DNA of 64,000 nt from Streptomyces sp. CB02980. Its GTDB lineage: Bacteria; Actinomycetota; Actinomycetes; Streptomycetales; Streptomycetaceae. Below, one piece after another: positions 7,879-17,331 of this stretch. The position numbers and the translations under genes are program-made. The notes below the pieces were generated by a model. The model worked only from the letters and a program-made list of their open reading frames with translations, did not search any database and had not been told where the DNA came from. The stretch lies in contig NZ_JACSCH020000001.1 in assembly GCF_014451325.2 (NCBI RefSeq), positions 226,845 through 290,844 on the forward strand. The letters run 5' to 3'. How positions within the stretch are numbered: the first letter of the stretch is position 1; each line of letters opens with the position of its first letter.

Positions 7879-8760
7879 TCATGCGCGATCCGCGAGAACA
7901 CCCCTCAAGGCACTGGGGACGCGCCCCGTATGGCTGCGGCACACACGGGTCAGATGCGCCTGGTCGGCGAACCCGTAGGTGTACGCGAGGGTGCGCAGGC
8001 TGTCCTCGCCCTCCTCGATCGCGTGCAGGACACCCCGGATCCGCAGCTCGTTGCGGTGGTGTGTGAGGGTCGTGCCGGTGACGGCGCGGAAGACGCGGCT
8101 GAGATGGTGCGGCGAGACGCCTGCCGCGCGGGCCAGCTCCTCCAAGGAGAGGCGCAGCCCTGGAGTTCCGCCGGCCAGGACGGCACAGACGTCGCGGACC
8201 AGCCGGGCGTGGGCGCGGGCGGCAGCGGGGCGGCGGCTCGTGTCCGTGCGCCAGTGACCGGCGGAGGCGGCTATGTCGTCAAGCAACCGGTGCAGTCGCT
8301 CGCCCAGTTCGAAGTCGTCGGCCCCGCGCCGTGCCGCCGCCAGCAGGGCGCGGTGGTGCACGTCGGTGGTGCCGGTGACAGTGAAGCGGCGGGAGAGCGG
8401 CGGGCCGTCGAACCGGTCGGTGAACAGCTCGGCGCCGAGCCGGATCTCTGTGGACCGGTCACCGGGGCCGATCGGGTGGGCGACCCGGTGTTCATCGCCC
8501 GGCCGGGTGAGGTATCCGCCGCTCGCGTCGACGAAGAACTCCTCGCCGGCGATCCGACGGAGGTAGCCGCCGGCCCGGGCCAGGACCACGGTGTACCCGT
8601 CCGCGTGCCCGGGCCCGACGAATCCCGCGCTGTCCTCGCAGCACAGGATGTCCTGGACGGTGATCCCGGCGGCGCTGATCCGGCCGCGCAGCGCGCCGCG
8701 CCGCTCCCGTACGGCCTCGTCCTCGAGTAACTCCCGGACGCTGCGGCCCTCTTCGTTCAT
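7879..8760 (-). CDS. AraC-family transcriptional regulator
   Basis: This 293-aa protein has an N-terminal AraC-type cupin-like sensor (GGYLTRPGDEHRVAHP is typical of a beta-roll) and two C-terminal helix-turn-helix units. These are LSLEELARAAGVSPHHLSRVF and LRTLAYTYGFADQAHLTRVC, the usual AraC/XylS signature. GGGGGAAA precedes the ATG. It is the first gene of a minus-strand pair with the secreted peptidase. Confidence 0.93.
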   Translation of the reverse strand: MNEEGRSVRELLEDEAVRERRGALRGRISAAGITVQDILCCEDSAGFVGPGHADGYTVVLARAGGYLRRIAGEEFFVDASGGYLTRPGDEHRVAHPIGPGDRSTEIRLGAELFTDRFDGPPLSRRFTVTGTTDVHHRALLAAARRGADDFELGERLHRLLDDIAASAGHWRTDTSRRPAAARAHARLVRDVCAVLAGGTPGLRLSLEELARAAGVSPHHLSRVFRAVTGTTLTHHRNELRIRGVLHAIEEGEDSLRTLAYTYGFADQAHLTRVCRSHTGRVPSALRGVLADRA

Positions 8761-8834
8761 GCGTTTCCCCCTGAGGCCTCGGATCCCCCACCCTGGGGCG
8801 GTTCACACGCGCTGGAGGGAACCGACGGGAAGGC

Positions 8835-9116
8835 CTACCGCTTCAGGACGCGTCGTCCAGGTCGTCGACCGGCTCGTCCTGGACCCGCAGGGCCGCCACC
8901 CCCAGCGCCCCGGAGTTCGAGGAGCCCGCGGGTGGAGCCGTTCAGGACACCGGTGAGCAGGACCCGGGGCAGTATCACGCCCGCGACCACGAGGGCCGGT
9001 CCCCACCCGGGTCCGAAGACCGTGGCGATCCAGGCGCCCACTCCGGCGGCGAACCCTGACCCGCGCGCCCGCGGAGTGAGCACTCGACCGGTCGCGGACT
9101 GAGTACGGGTGCTCAT
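8835..9116 (-). CDS. Small membrane protein of unknown function
   Basis: This 93-aa frame has one or two hydrophobic stretches (residues 20-38 and 41-58: GVGAWIATVFGPGWG and ALVVAGVILPRVLLTGVL) and a Gly/Arg-rich tail. It fills the gap between AraC and the next plus-strand gene. The composition fits an inner-membrane protein, but no family is recognised and the ribosome site is weak. It could be fortuitous. Confidence 0.45.
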   Translation of the reverse strand: MSTRTQSATGRVLTPRARGSGFAAGVGAWIATVFGPGWGPALVVAGVILPRVLLTGVLNGSTRGLLELRGAGGGGPAGPGRAGRRPGRRVLKR

Positions 9117-9182
9117 GGCGAGGCGCCCGCCTGTTCCTACCCTGAGGGGTGGTTGTCGAGCGGGCCGAACGGCAGGGAGTCC

Positions 9183-10223
9183 ATGAACTCATCCATGTAT
9201 GACGCGAGCAGTGGTTCCTGCGCGTCGGAGGACTGGCCGATGCTCTACCTCTCCACAGTGGCCGTGCTGGCCGGGTTCGGTCTGTTGATCAACCTGATCT
9301 CCCTCTGGGTGAGTGTCAACGTCGACCGGCCCCCCAAGGCGTGGGCACTGCCGATGGTCCTGCTGCCGTGGGTGGGCCTGATCGTGGCGTTGGCGGCTTC
9401 CGTGGGGCTGGGCCTGGAGGCTGCGGACCAGGGTGAATCTCCCTGGCCGTTCCTGCTTGCAGGAGCCGGGGCACACCTGGGGGCGCTGGCCGCCACGGCC
9501 GCCTTGATCCGGTCCGCTGTGAGAAGGGCCGGTCGTGACGACACCTCAGTGCGAGGCGCTGCCGAGCCCGGCGCGCGTGCCGGCGACACGCGCAGCTCTG
9601 GAGCGAAGTCCGTGCGGGTGGATGCAGTCGGCATCACGGCGGATGACGCACCGGAGCACGGCGGGAGCCGGCGCGCCGGCACTTCGAAGGAAGACAACGC
9701 CTCCTCGACGCCTACGCACCCGCGGCCCTCCACCACCGGCCGCGCCGCGCACACCCGCTCCCCCGGCTCTCACGAGGAATGGCAGGCCCGGGTGATCCGG
9801 CGGCCGGACGACGTGGGGTACGGCATCCTGCTGCACCGGAAAGCCGAGAAGTACTTCGAGCACCACCACCGCCTGATGGACTGGCACGTGCCCTCCGGCT
9901 GCCACACGGGCGAGGCCGCCACGGCGGGCGACGCCCTCGCGGTGCTCGCCCTGGGTGAGACCATCCATCGCACGGTCCTTTCGGACCGCCCCTGGTCCGT
10001 GCACGATGCCCTGAAGCTGGGAGCCTCATGGAATGAGGTGGCAGCCGCACTGGACGGCACCACGGACGAGGCCCGCGCCGTCCTACGGACGTACGCGGAG
10101 GTACAGCGACAGCAGTACAAGGAAACCGAGATGACGGGATACAGACCCTCCGGCTACTCGTCCGACGAATACCGGTCCGTGCTCGCGCTCATCAGACTGA
10201 CCGACGACGACCGCTCTTTGTAG
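9183..10223 (+). CDS. Membrane-anchored protein of unknown function
   Basis: This 346-aa protein has about three N-terminal transmembrane segments (residues 20-115: LYLSTVAVLAGFGLLINLI, MVLLPWVGLIVALAASVGL, FLLAGAGAHLGALAATAAL). A disordered linker rich in Ser, Thr, Gly and Arg (about 120-205) leads to a cytoplasmic C-terminal domain. That domain ends with ALKLGASWNEVAAALDGTTDEARAVL, which reads like a helix-turn-helix: W-x-x-V-A-x-A-L-G is common in small Streptomyces DNA-binding modules. AGGGAG before 9183 decides the start over one 30 nt upstream. It may be a membrane-tethered regulator; this is inference. Confidence 0.7.
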   Translation: MNSSMYDASSGSCASEDWPMLYLSTVAVLAGFGLLINLISLWVSVNVDRPPKAWALPMVLLPWVGLIVALAASVGLGLEAADQGESPWPFLLAGAGAHLGALAATAALIRSAVRRAGRDDTSVRGAAEPGARAGDTRSSGAKSVRVDAVGITADDAPEHGGSRRAGTSKEDNASSTPTHPRPSTTGRAAHTRSPGSHEEWQARVIRRPDDVGYGILLHRKAEKYFEHHHRLMDWHVPSGCHTGEAATAGDALAVLALGETIHRTVLSDRPWSVHDALKLGASWNEVAAALDGTTDEARAVLRTYAEVQRQQYKETEMTGYRPSGYSSDEYRSVLALIRLTDDDRSL

Positions 10224-10264
10224 TTGTTCCCCGCCTCGTCCCTCAGCCGGGAGCCTCGGGCGGC

Positions 10265-10302
10265 GCCTCACTACCCGTGGAGGTCTGCACGGGTAGTGAG
10301 GC
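10265..10302. terminator. 15-bp perfect hairpin between convergent genes
   Basis: Perfect arms GCCTCACTACCCGTG (10265-10279) and its complement (10288-10302) flank an 8-nt loop, 42 bp after the stop of the membrane-protein gene. A pyrimidine run follows on the plus strand. It is probably a terminator for that gene and may serve the convergent DUF6243 gene too. Confidence 0.75.
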
Positions 10303-10472
10303 CGCCTTCTGCTGCCCCCGGGTGATCGGCAGAGAGGCCGGTGGGCGGCCGAGAACTGAGGGAAAGCGGCTGCGCCCGGTACGACGGCAGAGTCCCGGTA
10401 CGACGGCAGGGCCCGAGCCGCGCGTTGCGGTCCGGGCCCTGCCTTGCGCGGTGGCCGCCCTGCGGCGGTGCG

Positions 10473-10688
10473 TCAGCTCTGTGCGGTGTCGCCGCTCCCC
10501 TGCGCGGCGCCCCCGGCTCCGCTTGTCTTCTCGCGCATCTTGCGCACCAGCTCCGCCTTCTTGTCGGCTGCGCTCTGGCGGTCGAGGTTGCGGTGCGGAC
10601 CGTTGTTCTGCCGTTCGGCACGGGACAGCTTCTTGCGCTGGCCGCCACCCTGGCCCACGGGGTTGTTGATGTTCTTGCTGTCAGTCAC
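10473..10688 (-). CDS. DUF6243-family small protein
   Basis: This 71-aa basic protein opens with DSKNINNPVGQGGGQRKKL and continues SRAERQNNGPHRNLDRQS, the signature of the highly conserved Streptomyces DUF6243 family of unknown function. It is mostly charged and predicted disordered to helical (KKAELVRKMREKT). The start is a GTG at 10688 behind GGGAG. Its small size and Lys/Arg content would fit a nucleic-acid or ribosome-associated protein, but that is conjecture. Confidence 0.85.
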   Translation of the reverse strand: MTDSKNINNPVGQGGGQRKKLSRAERQNNGPHRNLDRQSAADKKAELVRKMREKTSGAGGAAQGSGDTAQS

Positions 10689-11026
10689 GGGTTCTCCCGG
10701 TAGTGGTGTGAAGTGATCTGCGGATTCATCGGTAAGGGGACGGGCGCGACCGCGTCGAAGGACGACGTCAGCTGGGGCCCGTCACGCTCTCACTCGTAAA
10801 TCGACGTCTGGAAGAACATGACAAAGACGGTACCCGGTCCCGTCAGCCCCGCGGACCAACCCTTTCACCGTCCCGGCGTCACCCCTGGCCTTCGCCGAGC
10901 ACCCGGCGCCGGCCTTCGACCGCCTCGCACGCACTGCCCTCGTCCAGGCCGGGGGCGGGCACGGTGCCAGGGCCGGCCGGCGTACGGCCGGAGGACACGG
11001 CCTGTGCACGCCCGCCGTGGGCTCTG

Positions 11027-12331
11027 CTACCTGGTGCGCCGCTGGAGGACGGCCAGGGCATCCTCGACGCGGCCGAGGTCGATGAGACAGACGGCCAGGT
11101 CGTGGCTGTTCTCGGAGGCATGCTGTTCAAGGACGGCGACGGCCTCCTTGGTGCGTCCGGCACCGGCAAGCAGCTCGGCAATGTGCGACGCGGCGTACGA
11201 GGCGCCGCCCTCGGGGTGGGAACGCGCCTGGGCGATCGCTTCGTCGACGCCGTCGCGGGCGGCGATCAGCGGCAGCCGCATCCGGTACAGGTCCCACTCC
11301 TCCTTGCCCCCGCGGGCGGCGGCGAGGGCGTCGAGGTACGCCAGGCCGTCCTCGGGGCGGCCCTGTGCGAGGCACAGGGCGGACAGAGTGTGGAGGATCC
11401 AGTCGTCCCCGTTGCGGACATCGGCCTGCAGGCGCATCACGTCGATCGCTTCGTTCCCCCGGCCGTGCCGGGCCAGGAGCTGCGCGAGCTCGAAAGCCGA
11501 GGCGGGGTCGTCGGCCGCGGGTCCGCCGGCCTGCCGGTACGCCGCGATCGCCCCCTCCACGTCGCCGCGCTCCTCCCACCACATCGCGAGCCGTTGCACG
11601 GCGTACCGCGGGTCATCAGTCGCCGCAGCTGCACGGAGCTCGTCGAGCCGGCCGTTTCGTGCCAGCAACGCGGCCAGTTGCTCACGGTGGAGCATGGAGG
11701 TGCCGCCGGCTCGTAGCAGGGCGATCGCCTCGTCGATGCTGCCCTGACGCTCGCGGATCGTGGCGAGCAGCCCGATCGCCGTGTCGCGATCGAGGCCCCG
11801 GCAGCACCATGGGAAGTCGGAACACAGGTGCTCGGCCCGGGCGGCGAGCAGCGCGGCGGCTTCCTCGTCGCGGCCGGCTGCGGCCGCGATGTCGACCAGC
11901 GCCACGGCGAGGGACGGCTCGCCGATGTGCGGGCGCAACAGGGTGAACGCCTCCTCGGCGCGGCCGTGCCGGGCGAGCAGGCGTGTGTAGGACTCCAGCG
12001 CCATCGGGTGTCCGGCCTCCATGCGGACCCGGGTGATCTCGATCGCCTCGTGGATGCGGCCCCAGCCCTCCAGCAGCTCGGCTGCGGCTACCACGGCCGT
12101 CCACCAGCCGGTCGCCAGATAGGGAGCGAGCACCTCCATCGCGTCGGCCTGCCGGCCCTGCTCACCCAGCGACCGCGCCCGCTCCAGCGCGCAGAACCAC
12201 TCCCCACGTCCGGCCTGCAGCCGCACCACGTCGCTGTGGCCGCGTTCGATCAGCCGCGAGACCAGCTCCGGCGGGATCAGGCCGGACCGCGTCCCGGCCT
12301 GATGGTCAAGATCAGTAGCGTCCACGGCCAC
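11027..12331 (-). CDS. TPR-repeat protein
   Basis: This protein of about 434 aa is built almost wholly of degenerate tetratricopeptide-like helical pairs, for example VRMEAGHPMALESYTRLLARHGRAEEA, ALLAARAEHLC, AELLAGAGRTKEAVAVLEQH and RPEDGLAYLDALAAA. TPR solenoids mediate protein contacts; no catalytic domain is attached. A GTG at 12331 (VAVDATDLDHQ) is the best start, because sequence further upstream has no coding character. Similar long TPR proteins in Streptomyces are cytoplasmic and uncharacterised. There is no operon partner. Confidence 0.7.
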   Translation of the reverse strand: MAVDATDLDHQAGTRSGLIPPELVSRLIERGHSDVVRLQAGRGEWFCALERARSLGEQGRQADAMEVLAPYLATGWWTAVVAAAELLEGWGRIHEAIEITRVRMEAGHPMALESYTRLLARHGRAEEAFTLLRPHIGEPSLAVALVDIAAAAGRDEEAAALLAARAEHLCSDFPWCCRGLDRDTAIGLLATIRERQGSIDEAIALLRAGGTSMLHREQLAALLARNGRLDELRAAAATDDPRYAVQRLAMWWEERGDVEGAIAAYRQAGGPAADDPASAFELAQLLARHGRGNEAIDVMRLQADVRNGDDWILHTLSALCLAQGRPEDGLAYLDALAAARGGKEEWDLYRMRLPLIAARDGVDEAIAQARSHPEGGASYAASHIAELLAGAGRTKEAVAVLEQHASENSHDLAVCLIDLGRVEDALAVLQRRTR

Positions 12332-12705
12332 GCACCATAGCGCTCGCCCCTGACACCTTGCCGCCCCACCGGGCGGTTTCGCACACAGCACAGTCGGAAT
12401 GACGCCCCCGGCCGGCAGGCGCGAGCGCCAGGGCCCGGGGAGGCCGGGACGCTTCTGTGCCTGCCCGGCGCGGGGTGTGTCCGGAGTCTTGCGCCCGTCG
12501 GCGCAAGGCAGTACACCATGCATATGACTGACCGGTAGTTCAGTAGCGCCGGGCCGCCAGAGGCGAGTGCGGCGACTCATCGAAGGGCTGTCGGGGGCCC
12601 ATCGCTCCGCTCGTCGATGATGGCGACCGACGGAAGACCGCGCCATATCAAACATAACTTCCCAAACAGGGCTGAATCGACCGTCGGCGCGCTACTCTCC
12701 CCCTC
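12332..12705. other. Divergent intergenic region, no gene seen
   Basis: These 374 bp separate the TPR gene from the PI-PLC-like gene. No convincing reading frame or long dyad is visible. The right part is relatively AT-rich (around 12640-12670) and probably holds the promoter of the secreted protein. Confidence 0.6.
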
Positions 12706-13827
12706 ATGCCGACCATGAACATGTCATTCAGGAGCGCCCGTCCTGACACGGCCCCGCGGTTCGGACCGCGCTCGGTCGGGACCGCGTCCTTGAGGAGACC
12801 CGTCCGGTTCTCCTTCGTCCTCCTCCTTCTGCTGAGCCTTCTCGGGACACCGGTCCTGGCCAGTGCCGCACCGCCCCCGCCCGCCCGATCCGTCGCGGCC
12901 GCCGCCGCGACGGCGAACGGCTCCGCCGTGGCCCAGGCCCAGGCGCGCTGGGGCGACCGGCGACTCGACCAGGTCTCCTTCCTCGGCACCCACAACGCGT
13001 TCACCAACTACGAGGACTCCCGCTGGAGTTCGGTGTCCCAGTCCGAGTCCATACGCCACCAGCTCGAGAACGGCGTGCGCGGCCTGAGCCTGGACACCCA
13101 CTGGTACGAGCGCAGCACGTGGCTCTGCGTCGTCAGCTTCGGCAGCGACTGCTACCCGAGCGACGTCTACCTCTGTCATGGCGAGTGCAAGACCTTCGCC
13201 GGGGTCACGTACGCGCTGCCCCGGCAGTCCTTCCAGGGCAGCATGCAGACCGTGGTGGACTTCCTCGCAGCGAATCCCCAGGAGGTGGTGACCATCTTCC
13301 TGGAGGACTACGTCAGCGCCCAGCAGCTGGGGAACTCGCTCGGCCGGGTACGCGGCCTCGACCAGCTGCTCTTCCGGCCCGACGCGTGGAACGTGCGCCA
13401 GCAGGGGTGGCCGAGGATGACCGACCTCGTCGGATCCGGGAAGCGCCTGCTGATCTTCAGCGACGAGCCTGACCGTGAGCACCTGGGTGTCATGTACGAC
13501 AAGGCCTGGACCGTCAGCAACTTCTGGAGCCTCGGCGACCTCGGCAACGACCTCTCCTGCGTCAGCCGGTGGTCCGACGTACCGCTGGACCGTCAGGAGC
13601 CGGGCTTCCGGCGGCTTTTCACCATGAGCCACCACCGGAACGTGCCCACGCTCATCAACGCCGCTCTCGACAACGGGGCCAAACTGCGGGACCGCATCAA
13701 CCAGCAGTGCCGCCCGGCGGCCGGCGGCCGCGACCCTAACTTCGTCTCGGTCGACTTCCACCGGACATCCGACAGCAGCGGCCACACGCCGGCCTCCGTC
13801 GTCACGGAACTCAACGCCCGCGACTGA
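12706..13827 (+). CDS. Secreted PI-PLC X-domain-like phosphodiesterase
   Basis: This 373-aa protein has a long twin-basic-free signal peptide (hydrophobic core FSFVLLLLLSLLGTPVLASA, residues 36-55). The mature domain begins with the PI-PLC X barrel signature VSFLGTHNAFTNY (catalytic His in GTHNA) and the second conserved element NGVRGLSLDTHW. CHGEC, then FLAANPQEVVTIFLEDY and LLIFSDE complete the TIM-barrel pattern. Relatives cleave phosphatidylinositol or glycerophosphodiester substrates outside the cell. Two ATGs are possible (12706, 12715); no strong ribosome site is seen, and translation may be leaderless. The substrate is unproven. Confidence 0.85.
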   Translation: MPTMNMSFRSARPDTAPRFGPRSVGTASLRRPVRFSFVLLLLLSLLGTPVLASAAPPPPARSVAAAAATANGSAVAQAQARWGDRRLDQVSFLGTHNAFTNYEDSRWSSVSQSESIRHQLENGVRGLSLDTHWYERSTWLCVVSFGSDCYPSDVYLCHGECKTFAGVTYALPRQSFQGSMQTVVDFLAANPQEVVTIFLEDYVSAQQLGNSLGRVRGLDQLLFRPDAWNVRQQGWPRMTDLVGSGKRLLIFSDEPDREHLGVMYDKAWTVSNFWSLGDLGNDLSCVSRWSDVPLDRQEPGFRRLFTMSHHRNVPTLINAALDNGAKLRDRINQQCRPAAGGRDPNFVSVDFHRTSDSSGHTPASVVTELNARD

Positions 13828-13863
13828 GACCCCGCCGGCACGTCCACGCGGCCCGCTCTTCCC

Positions 13864-13999
13864 GGCATGGGCGGGCGGGCCGCTTCTCCCAGGCGGAGGC
13901 GGGCGAGCCGCTCCTCCCGGCATAGGCGGGCGGGCCGCTCCTCCCGGCATGGGCGGGCGGGCCGCTCCTCCCGGCATGGGCGGGCGAGCCACCGTTCCC
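13864..13999. repeat. 27-bp tandem repeat, five copies
   Basis: Five units of 27 bp (one of 28) follow each other without spacers; the consensus begins GGCATGGGCGGGCGGGCCGC. Units lie at 13864-13890, 13891-13918, 13919-13945, 13946-13972 and 13973-13999. The array sits between the convergent 3' ends of the PI-PLC-like and subtilase genes and is not part of either. Confidence 0.95.
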
Positions 14000-14202
14000 A
14001 CACCCGCTGACGGCCGGACGGCCCTGAGGCCGGGCGCGGACGGAGCCGATAGCAGGCCCCGGGCCGAGGCGCCCGGGCACTTCTGCCCTTGTTGTTGGTT
14101 ACGGCCCCACTGGCCTGAGCCCCACCACCCGACCGGGCCGAGGCGATAGAGACCGCGCGCCCACGCCCCGGGTCGTGACCAGGGCGTGGGCGGAGCCTTG
14201 GG

Positions 14203-15399
14203 TTACAGGCCGCCGGTGTAGAGCAGTTTGTCGGGGGTGCCGGTGCTGAGGCTGTTCAGGACACCCTTGGTGGAGTTGCCGTCGAGCCACTGGCTGATCT
14301 CGGCCGGGCTCGCCGTGGGGAACTGGGCCTTGTAGAGCGCGGCGACACCGGCGACGTGAGGGGCGGCCATGGAGGTGCCGTCCATGGCGACGGACCCGCC
14401 GCCCATCCTCGCCGACACGACGTCCTGGCCGGGCGCGAAGAGTTCCACGCACCGGCCGTGGTTGGAGAAGGACGTCTCCGCGTCCCACGCGTTGGATGCC
14501 GCGACGGTCACCGTGTCAGCCGCCGACGCGGGCGAGACGTCGCAGGCGTCCTTCGAGGAGTTACCCGCCGCGATGACGGGCAGCACGCCCGCGGCGGCGA
14601 GGGCCGTGGCGGCATTGTTGAGGGCCACGGACCTGTCCCCGCCGAGGGAGCCGTTCAGGACGGCCGGCTGCCTGGCGTTCTTGGCGACCCAGTCGAAGCC
14701 GGCGAGCATCCCCGAATAGGAGCCCCGGCCGTCACAGCCCAGCACGCGGACGCTCACCAGGTTGGCCTTGCGGGCGACCCCGTACGTCCTGCCGGCGACC
14801 GTCCCGGCGACGTGCGTGCCGTGGCCGTTGCAGTCCTGGCCGTAACGCCCGTCGCCCATGGCGTCGAAGCCGAAGGTGGCGCGGCCGCCGAACTCGTCGT
14901 GGTGGTAGTCGATGCCGGTGTCCAGGATGTACGCGGTCACCCCGGCGCCACTGCCCTGGGTGGTGAAGTCGTTGTCGAGCGGCAGGCTCCACTGGTTGAT
15001 GCGGTCCAGGCCCCAGGTGGCGGCCGGGCTCCGGGGGACGGCGGGAGCAGACGGCTGGGGCGGGGCGTGCACCACCGCGTCCTCCTCGACCGATGCCACC
15101 CCCGGAGTCTTCCTGACGGTGTCCAGCTGCAGCGTGGTCAACGGCGCCGCGAATCCGTTGATGGCCTTGTCGTAGACGAACGTGGGCCTCAGGCCCAGCT
15201 TTTCCGTCGCCTCGGCCGCGTCGATCGTCTTGTCGAGGGTCACGATGTACTGGCCAGGCACCGCGTTGGCGGCAGTGACCAGCGGTGCGGGGGTCGGTTC
15301 CGGGCCGACGACGGGCTCGGCCGCCGTCGCGGTCGGAACGGTGAGGACCAGGGCGGTCACGGAGGCGCTCGCGAAGGCGAGTCTGGTACGTGTGTTCAC
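14203..15399 (-). CDS. Secreted subtilisin-like serine protease (S8)
   Basis: This 398-aa protein has a signal peptide (1-27), an I9-type propeptide (about 48-112, with [10 protein letters not shown]) and a catalytic domain carrying all three S8 elements: ILDTGID (Asp160), NGHGTHVAG (His193) and GTSMAAPHV (Ser343), plus oxyanion AAGN (Asn280). It resembles proteinase-K-like Streptomyces proteases with disulfide Cys residues (CNGHG, GCDGR, DACD, GRC). It is made as a proenzyme and self-cleaved outside the cell. The start is a GTG at 15399 without an obvious ribosome site. The NGSLGG segment replaces the usual N-M-S-L-G-G. Confidence 0.95.
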   Translation of the reverse strand: MNTRTRLAFASASVTALVLTVPTATAAEPVVGPEPTPAPLVTAANAVPGQYIVTLDKTIDAAEATEKLGLRPTFVYDKAINGFAAPLTTLQLDTVRKTPGVASVEEDAVVHAPPQPSAPAVPRSPAATWGLDRINQWSLPLDNDFTTQGSGAGVTAYILDTGIDYHHDEFGGRATFGFDAMGDGRYGQDCNGHGTHVAGTVAGRTYGVARKANLVSVRVLGCDGRGSYSGMLAGFDWVAKNARQPAVLNGSLGGDRSVALNNAATALAAAGVLPVIAAGNSSKDACDVSPASAADTVTVAASNAWDAETSFSNHGRCVELFAPGQDVVSARMGGGSVAMDGTSMAAPHVAGVAALYKAQFPTASPAEISQWLDGNSTKGVLNSLSTGTPDKLLYTGGL

Positions 15400-15704
15400 G
15401 TCGCCGAGCGCATCACGCGGAAACGATCACTGGCTAGGACATCACGAACGATTCAGGCGGATGCCGGAAGCATCACCGCAATGCATCCGCCGAAGCGGTG
15501 GCATGGGCCGGCGGAGCGCCCGTCGCCTCGACGCCGCGGATCCTCGCGCTGTACCCGACCACCACTTACCGGCGGGGCGGGGCATCTGCCGGCGAAGGTC
15601 GGTGAGTGGGAAGCCGGTAGAAGCATCCTGCGGCGGCCGAGCGCCGTGAGTCGTCCGCGTCCGCGTATCGGCGTATCTACGTGAACAGGCCTCCCGCTTG
15701 CCGT

Positions 15705-15741
15705 TCCTAGGATCTCTAGGTTATATCTAGGTGTCCTAGGA
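15705..15741. promoter_or_regulatory. CTAGG-rich palindromic operator
   Basis: TCCTAGGA occurs at 15705-15712 and again at 15734-15741. Two further CTAGG half-sites lie between them, giving a nested symmetrical 37-bp block 18 nt before the TetR start codon. It probably binds the TetR protein encoded next and controls the two-gene operon. Confidence 0.7.
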
Positions 15742-15759
15742 TCAAGGAAGGGTGGGTAC

Positions 15760-16353
15760 ATGGCACGGGCAGGGCTGACGGCGGAGCGGGTGACGATCGC
15801 GGGCGCCGAGTTGGCGGACGAGGTCGGGCTCGAGCAGGTGACCATGTCGCAGGTGGCGCGGCGGCTGGGCGTGAAGGATGCGAGCCTCTACACACACGTC
15901 CGCAGTCTGGAGGATCTGCGCGGACGGATCGCGCTGCTGGCGGCGGACGAGAAGACCATCCGTATCGCGGAGGCGACCGCCGGACGGGCGGGCAAGGACG
16001 CCCTGGTCGCGTTCGCCAACGCATGGCGCGCGTACGCCCACGAGCGTCCGGGGCGCTACACGGCGACGCAGACCCCGATCAAGATCGACCCTGAGCTGGC
16101 CGCGAAGGCGCCCGGACCGCGGCGCGCCGTCGAGCTGACCTACGGCATCCTGCGCGGCTACGGACTGGCCGAGCCCGATCTGACCGACGCTGTCCGGTTG
16201 CTGCGCAGCACGTTCCACGGGTTCGTCGCCTTGGAGGCCGCGGGCGGCTTCGCACACGAGCGTTCGCCCGAGCAGTCCTGGGTCCGTGCCCTCGACGCCC
16301 TGCACACCCTCCTGGAGCACTGGCCCCCGGCCCGAGAAGGAGACTCCGCATGA
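15760..16353 (+). CDS. TetR-family regulator
   Basis: This 197-aa protein has an N-terminal helix-turn-helix (VTMSQVARRLGVKDASLYTHV, residues 27-47) and a C-terminal domain with FHGFVALEAAGGFA. That block is the WHG/TetR_C_33-type ligand domain frequent next to hydrolases. GGAAGGG lies 10 nt before the ATG. Its last 4 nt overlap the start of the hydrolase gene, so the two are translationally coupled. It is likely an autorepressor through the CTAGG palindrome directly upstream. Confidence 0.92.
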   Translation: MARAGLTAERVTIAGAELADEVGLEQVTMSQVARRLGVKDASLYTHVRSLEDLRGRIALLAADEKTIRIAEATAGRAGKDALVAFANAWRAYAHERPGRYTATQTPIKIDPELAAKAPGPRRAVELTYGILRGYGLAEPDLTDAVRLLRSTFHGFVALEAAGGFAHERSPEQSWVRALDALHTLLEHWPPAREGDSA

Positions 16354-17186
16354 CCGACCCGACCATCGGCACCTTGCGCGTGAACGGCGCGACCCTGCAC
16401 TACGAAGTACGCGGCCAGGGCCCGCTCCTGCTGCTGATCCCCGGAGGGGCGGGCGGCGCGGCCTCCTTCGACGGCATCGCCGACGACCTGGCCGCCGACT
16501 TCACCGTCGCGACCTACGACCCCCGCGGCATGTCCCGAAGCACGCTGAACGACCCCGAAGCCGAGCAGGCCGTGGCCGAACACGCCGACGACGCGCTCCG
16601 GATACTGGAACTGTTGTCGCCCGGTGAGCCCGCCCTCGTGTTCGGCGCCAGCTCGGGCGCGATCGCCGCCCTGCACCTGCTCGCCGCCCATCCCGAACGC
16701 GTCGAACGCGTCGTGGCACACGAGCCGCCGGTCGTGGAGGTCCTGCCCGACGCCTCCGAACATCGCGCACTCATCGCGCGCGTGCAGGAGACCTTCCGCA
16801 TACAGGGACTCATGCCGGCGATGGCGATGTTCGCCGCGGGTATGAAGAAGGACGGCGCCACCACCGAGCCGAAGGCCGAGATCAAGCTTCCACCGCAAGC
16901 AGCGGCACGGGCCGAGCGGACGATGGCCAACCTGCCGTACTTCATCGGGCGCATCGTGCCCAGCTTCATGTCCTACACCCCGGACACCCACCGGCTGGAA
17001 GCCCTGTCGGACCGGCTCGTGCTCGCCTGCGGCCAGGACTCACGCGGCGAGCTGCCCTACCGTCCGGGTGCCTTCCTGGCCGAGCGTCTCGGCACGGAAC
17101 TCCTGCACCTCCCCGGCGGGCACACCGGCATGACCACGCATCCCGCCGAGTTCGGCGAGATCCTTCGGAGGGCCTTCCGCCCGTAA
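16350..17186 (+). CDS. Alpha/beta-fold hydrolase
   Basis: This 278-aa protein has a typical small alpha/beta hydrolase fold: LLLIPGGAGG (oxyanion, 27-36), YDPRGMSRS (56-64), nucleophile elbow GASSG (99-103, Ser101) and a late GGHTGM supplying the catalytic His. The Ser in the second x position of G-x-S-x-G is unremarkable. It is the second gene of a two-gene operon with a TetR regulator, the usual layout for detoxifying hydrolases induced by their substrate. The substrate is unknown. Confidence 0.9.
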   Translation: MTDPTIGTLRVNGATLHYEVRGQGPLLLLIPGGAGGAASFDGIADDLAADFTVATYDPRGMSRSTLNDPEAEQAVAEHADDALRILELLSPGEPALVFGASSGAIAALHLLAAHPERVERVVAHEPPVVEVLPDASEHRALIARVQETFRIQGLMPAMAMFAAGMKKDGATTEPKAEIKLPPQAAARAERTMANLPYFIGRIVPSFMSYTPDTHRLEALSDRLVLACGQDSRGELPYRPGAFLAERLGTELLHLPGGHTGMTTHPAEFGEILRRAFRP

Positions 17187-17189
17187 GGC

Positions 17190-17331
17190 GCTTGGCAGAA
17201 GGCTGCAGTCGAGATGGGCTCCTGATCCCTCCCGACCGCCAGGTGCAGCTTGGTGGTGAACCCGCCGCGTGAGCGGCCCAGCCCGTAGGGGGACTCCCCT
17301 GTCCCTGGGCCGACCGCCGTAGGCTGACCCG
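17190..17331 (-). pseudogene. IS5-group transposase fragment
   Basis: The minus strand reads GTGESPYGLGRSRGGFTTKLHLAV, then GRDQEPISTAA, matching the catalytic-core entrance of IS5-group transposases (G-R-S-R-G-G-x-T-T-K-x-H). Only about 45 codons remain, wedged between the hydrolase stop and the next gene's start, with no terminal repeats seen. Confidence 0.7.

Noticed and set aside
13864..13999. C-terminal proline-rich repeats of a minus-strand protein
   Set aside because: Units translate as RPPMPGGAA, but the frame is antisense to the PI-PLC-like gene and lacks a ribosome site.
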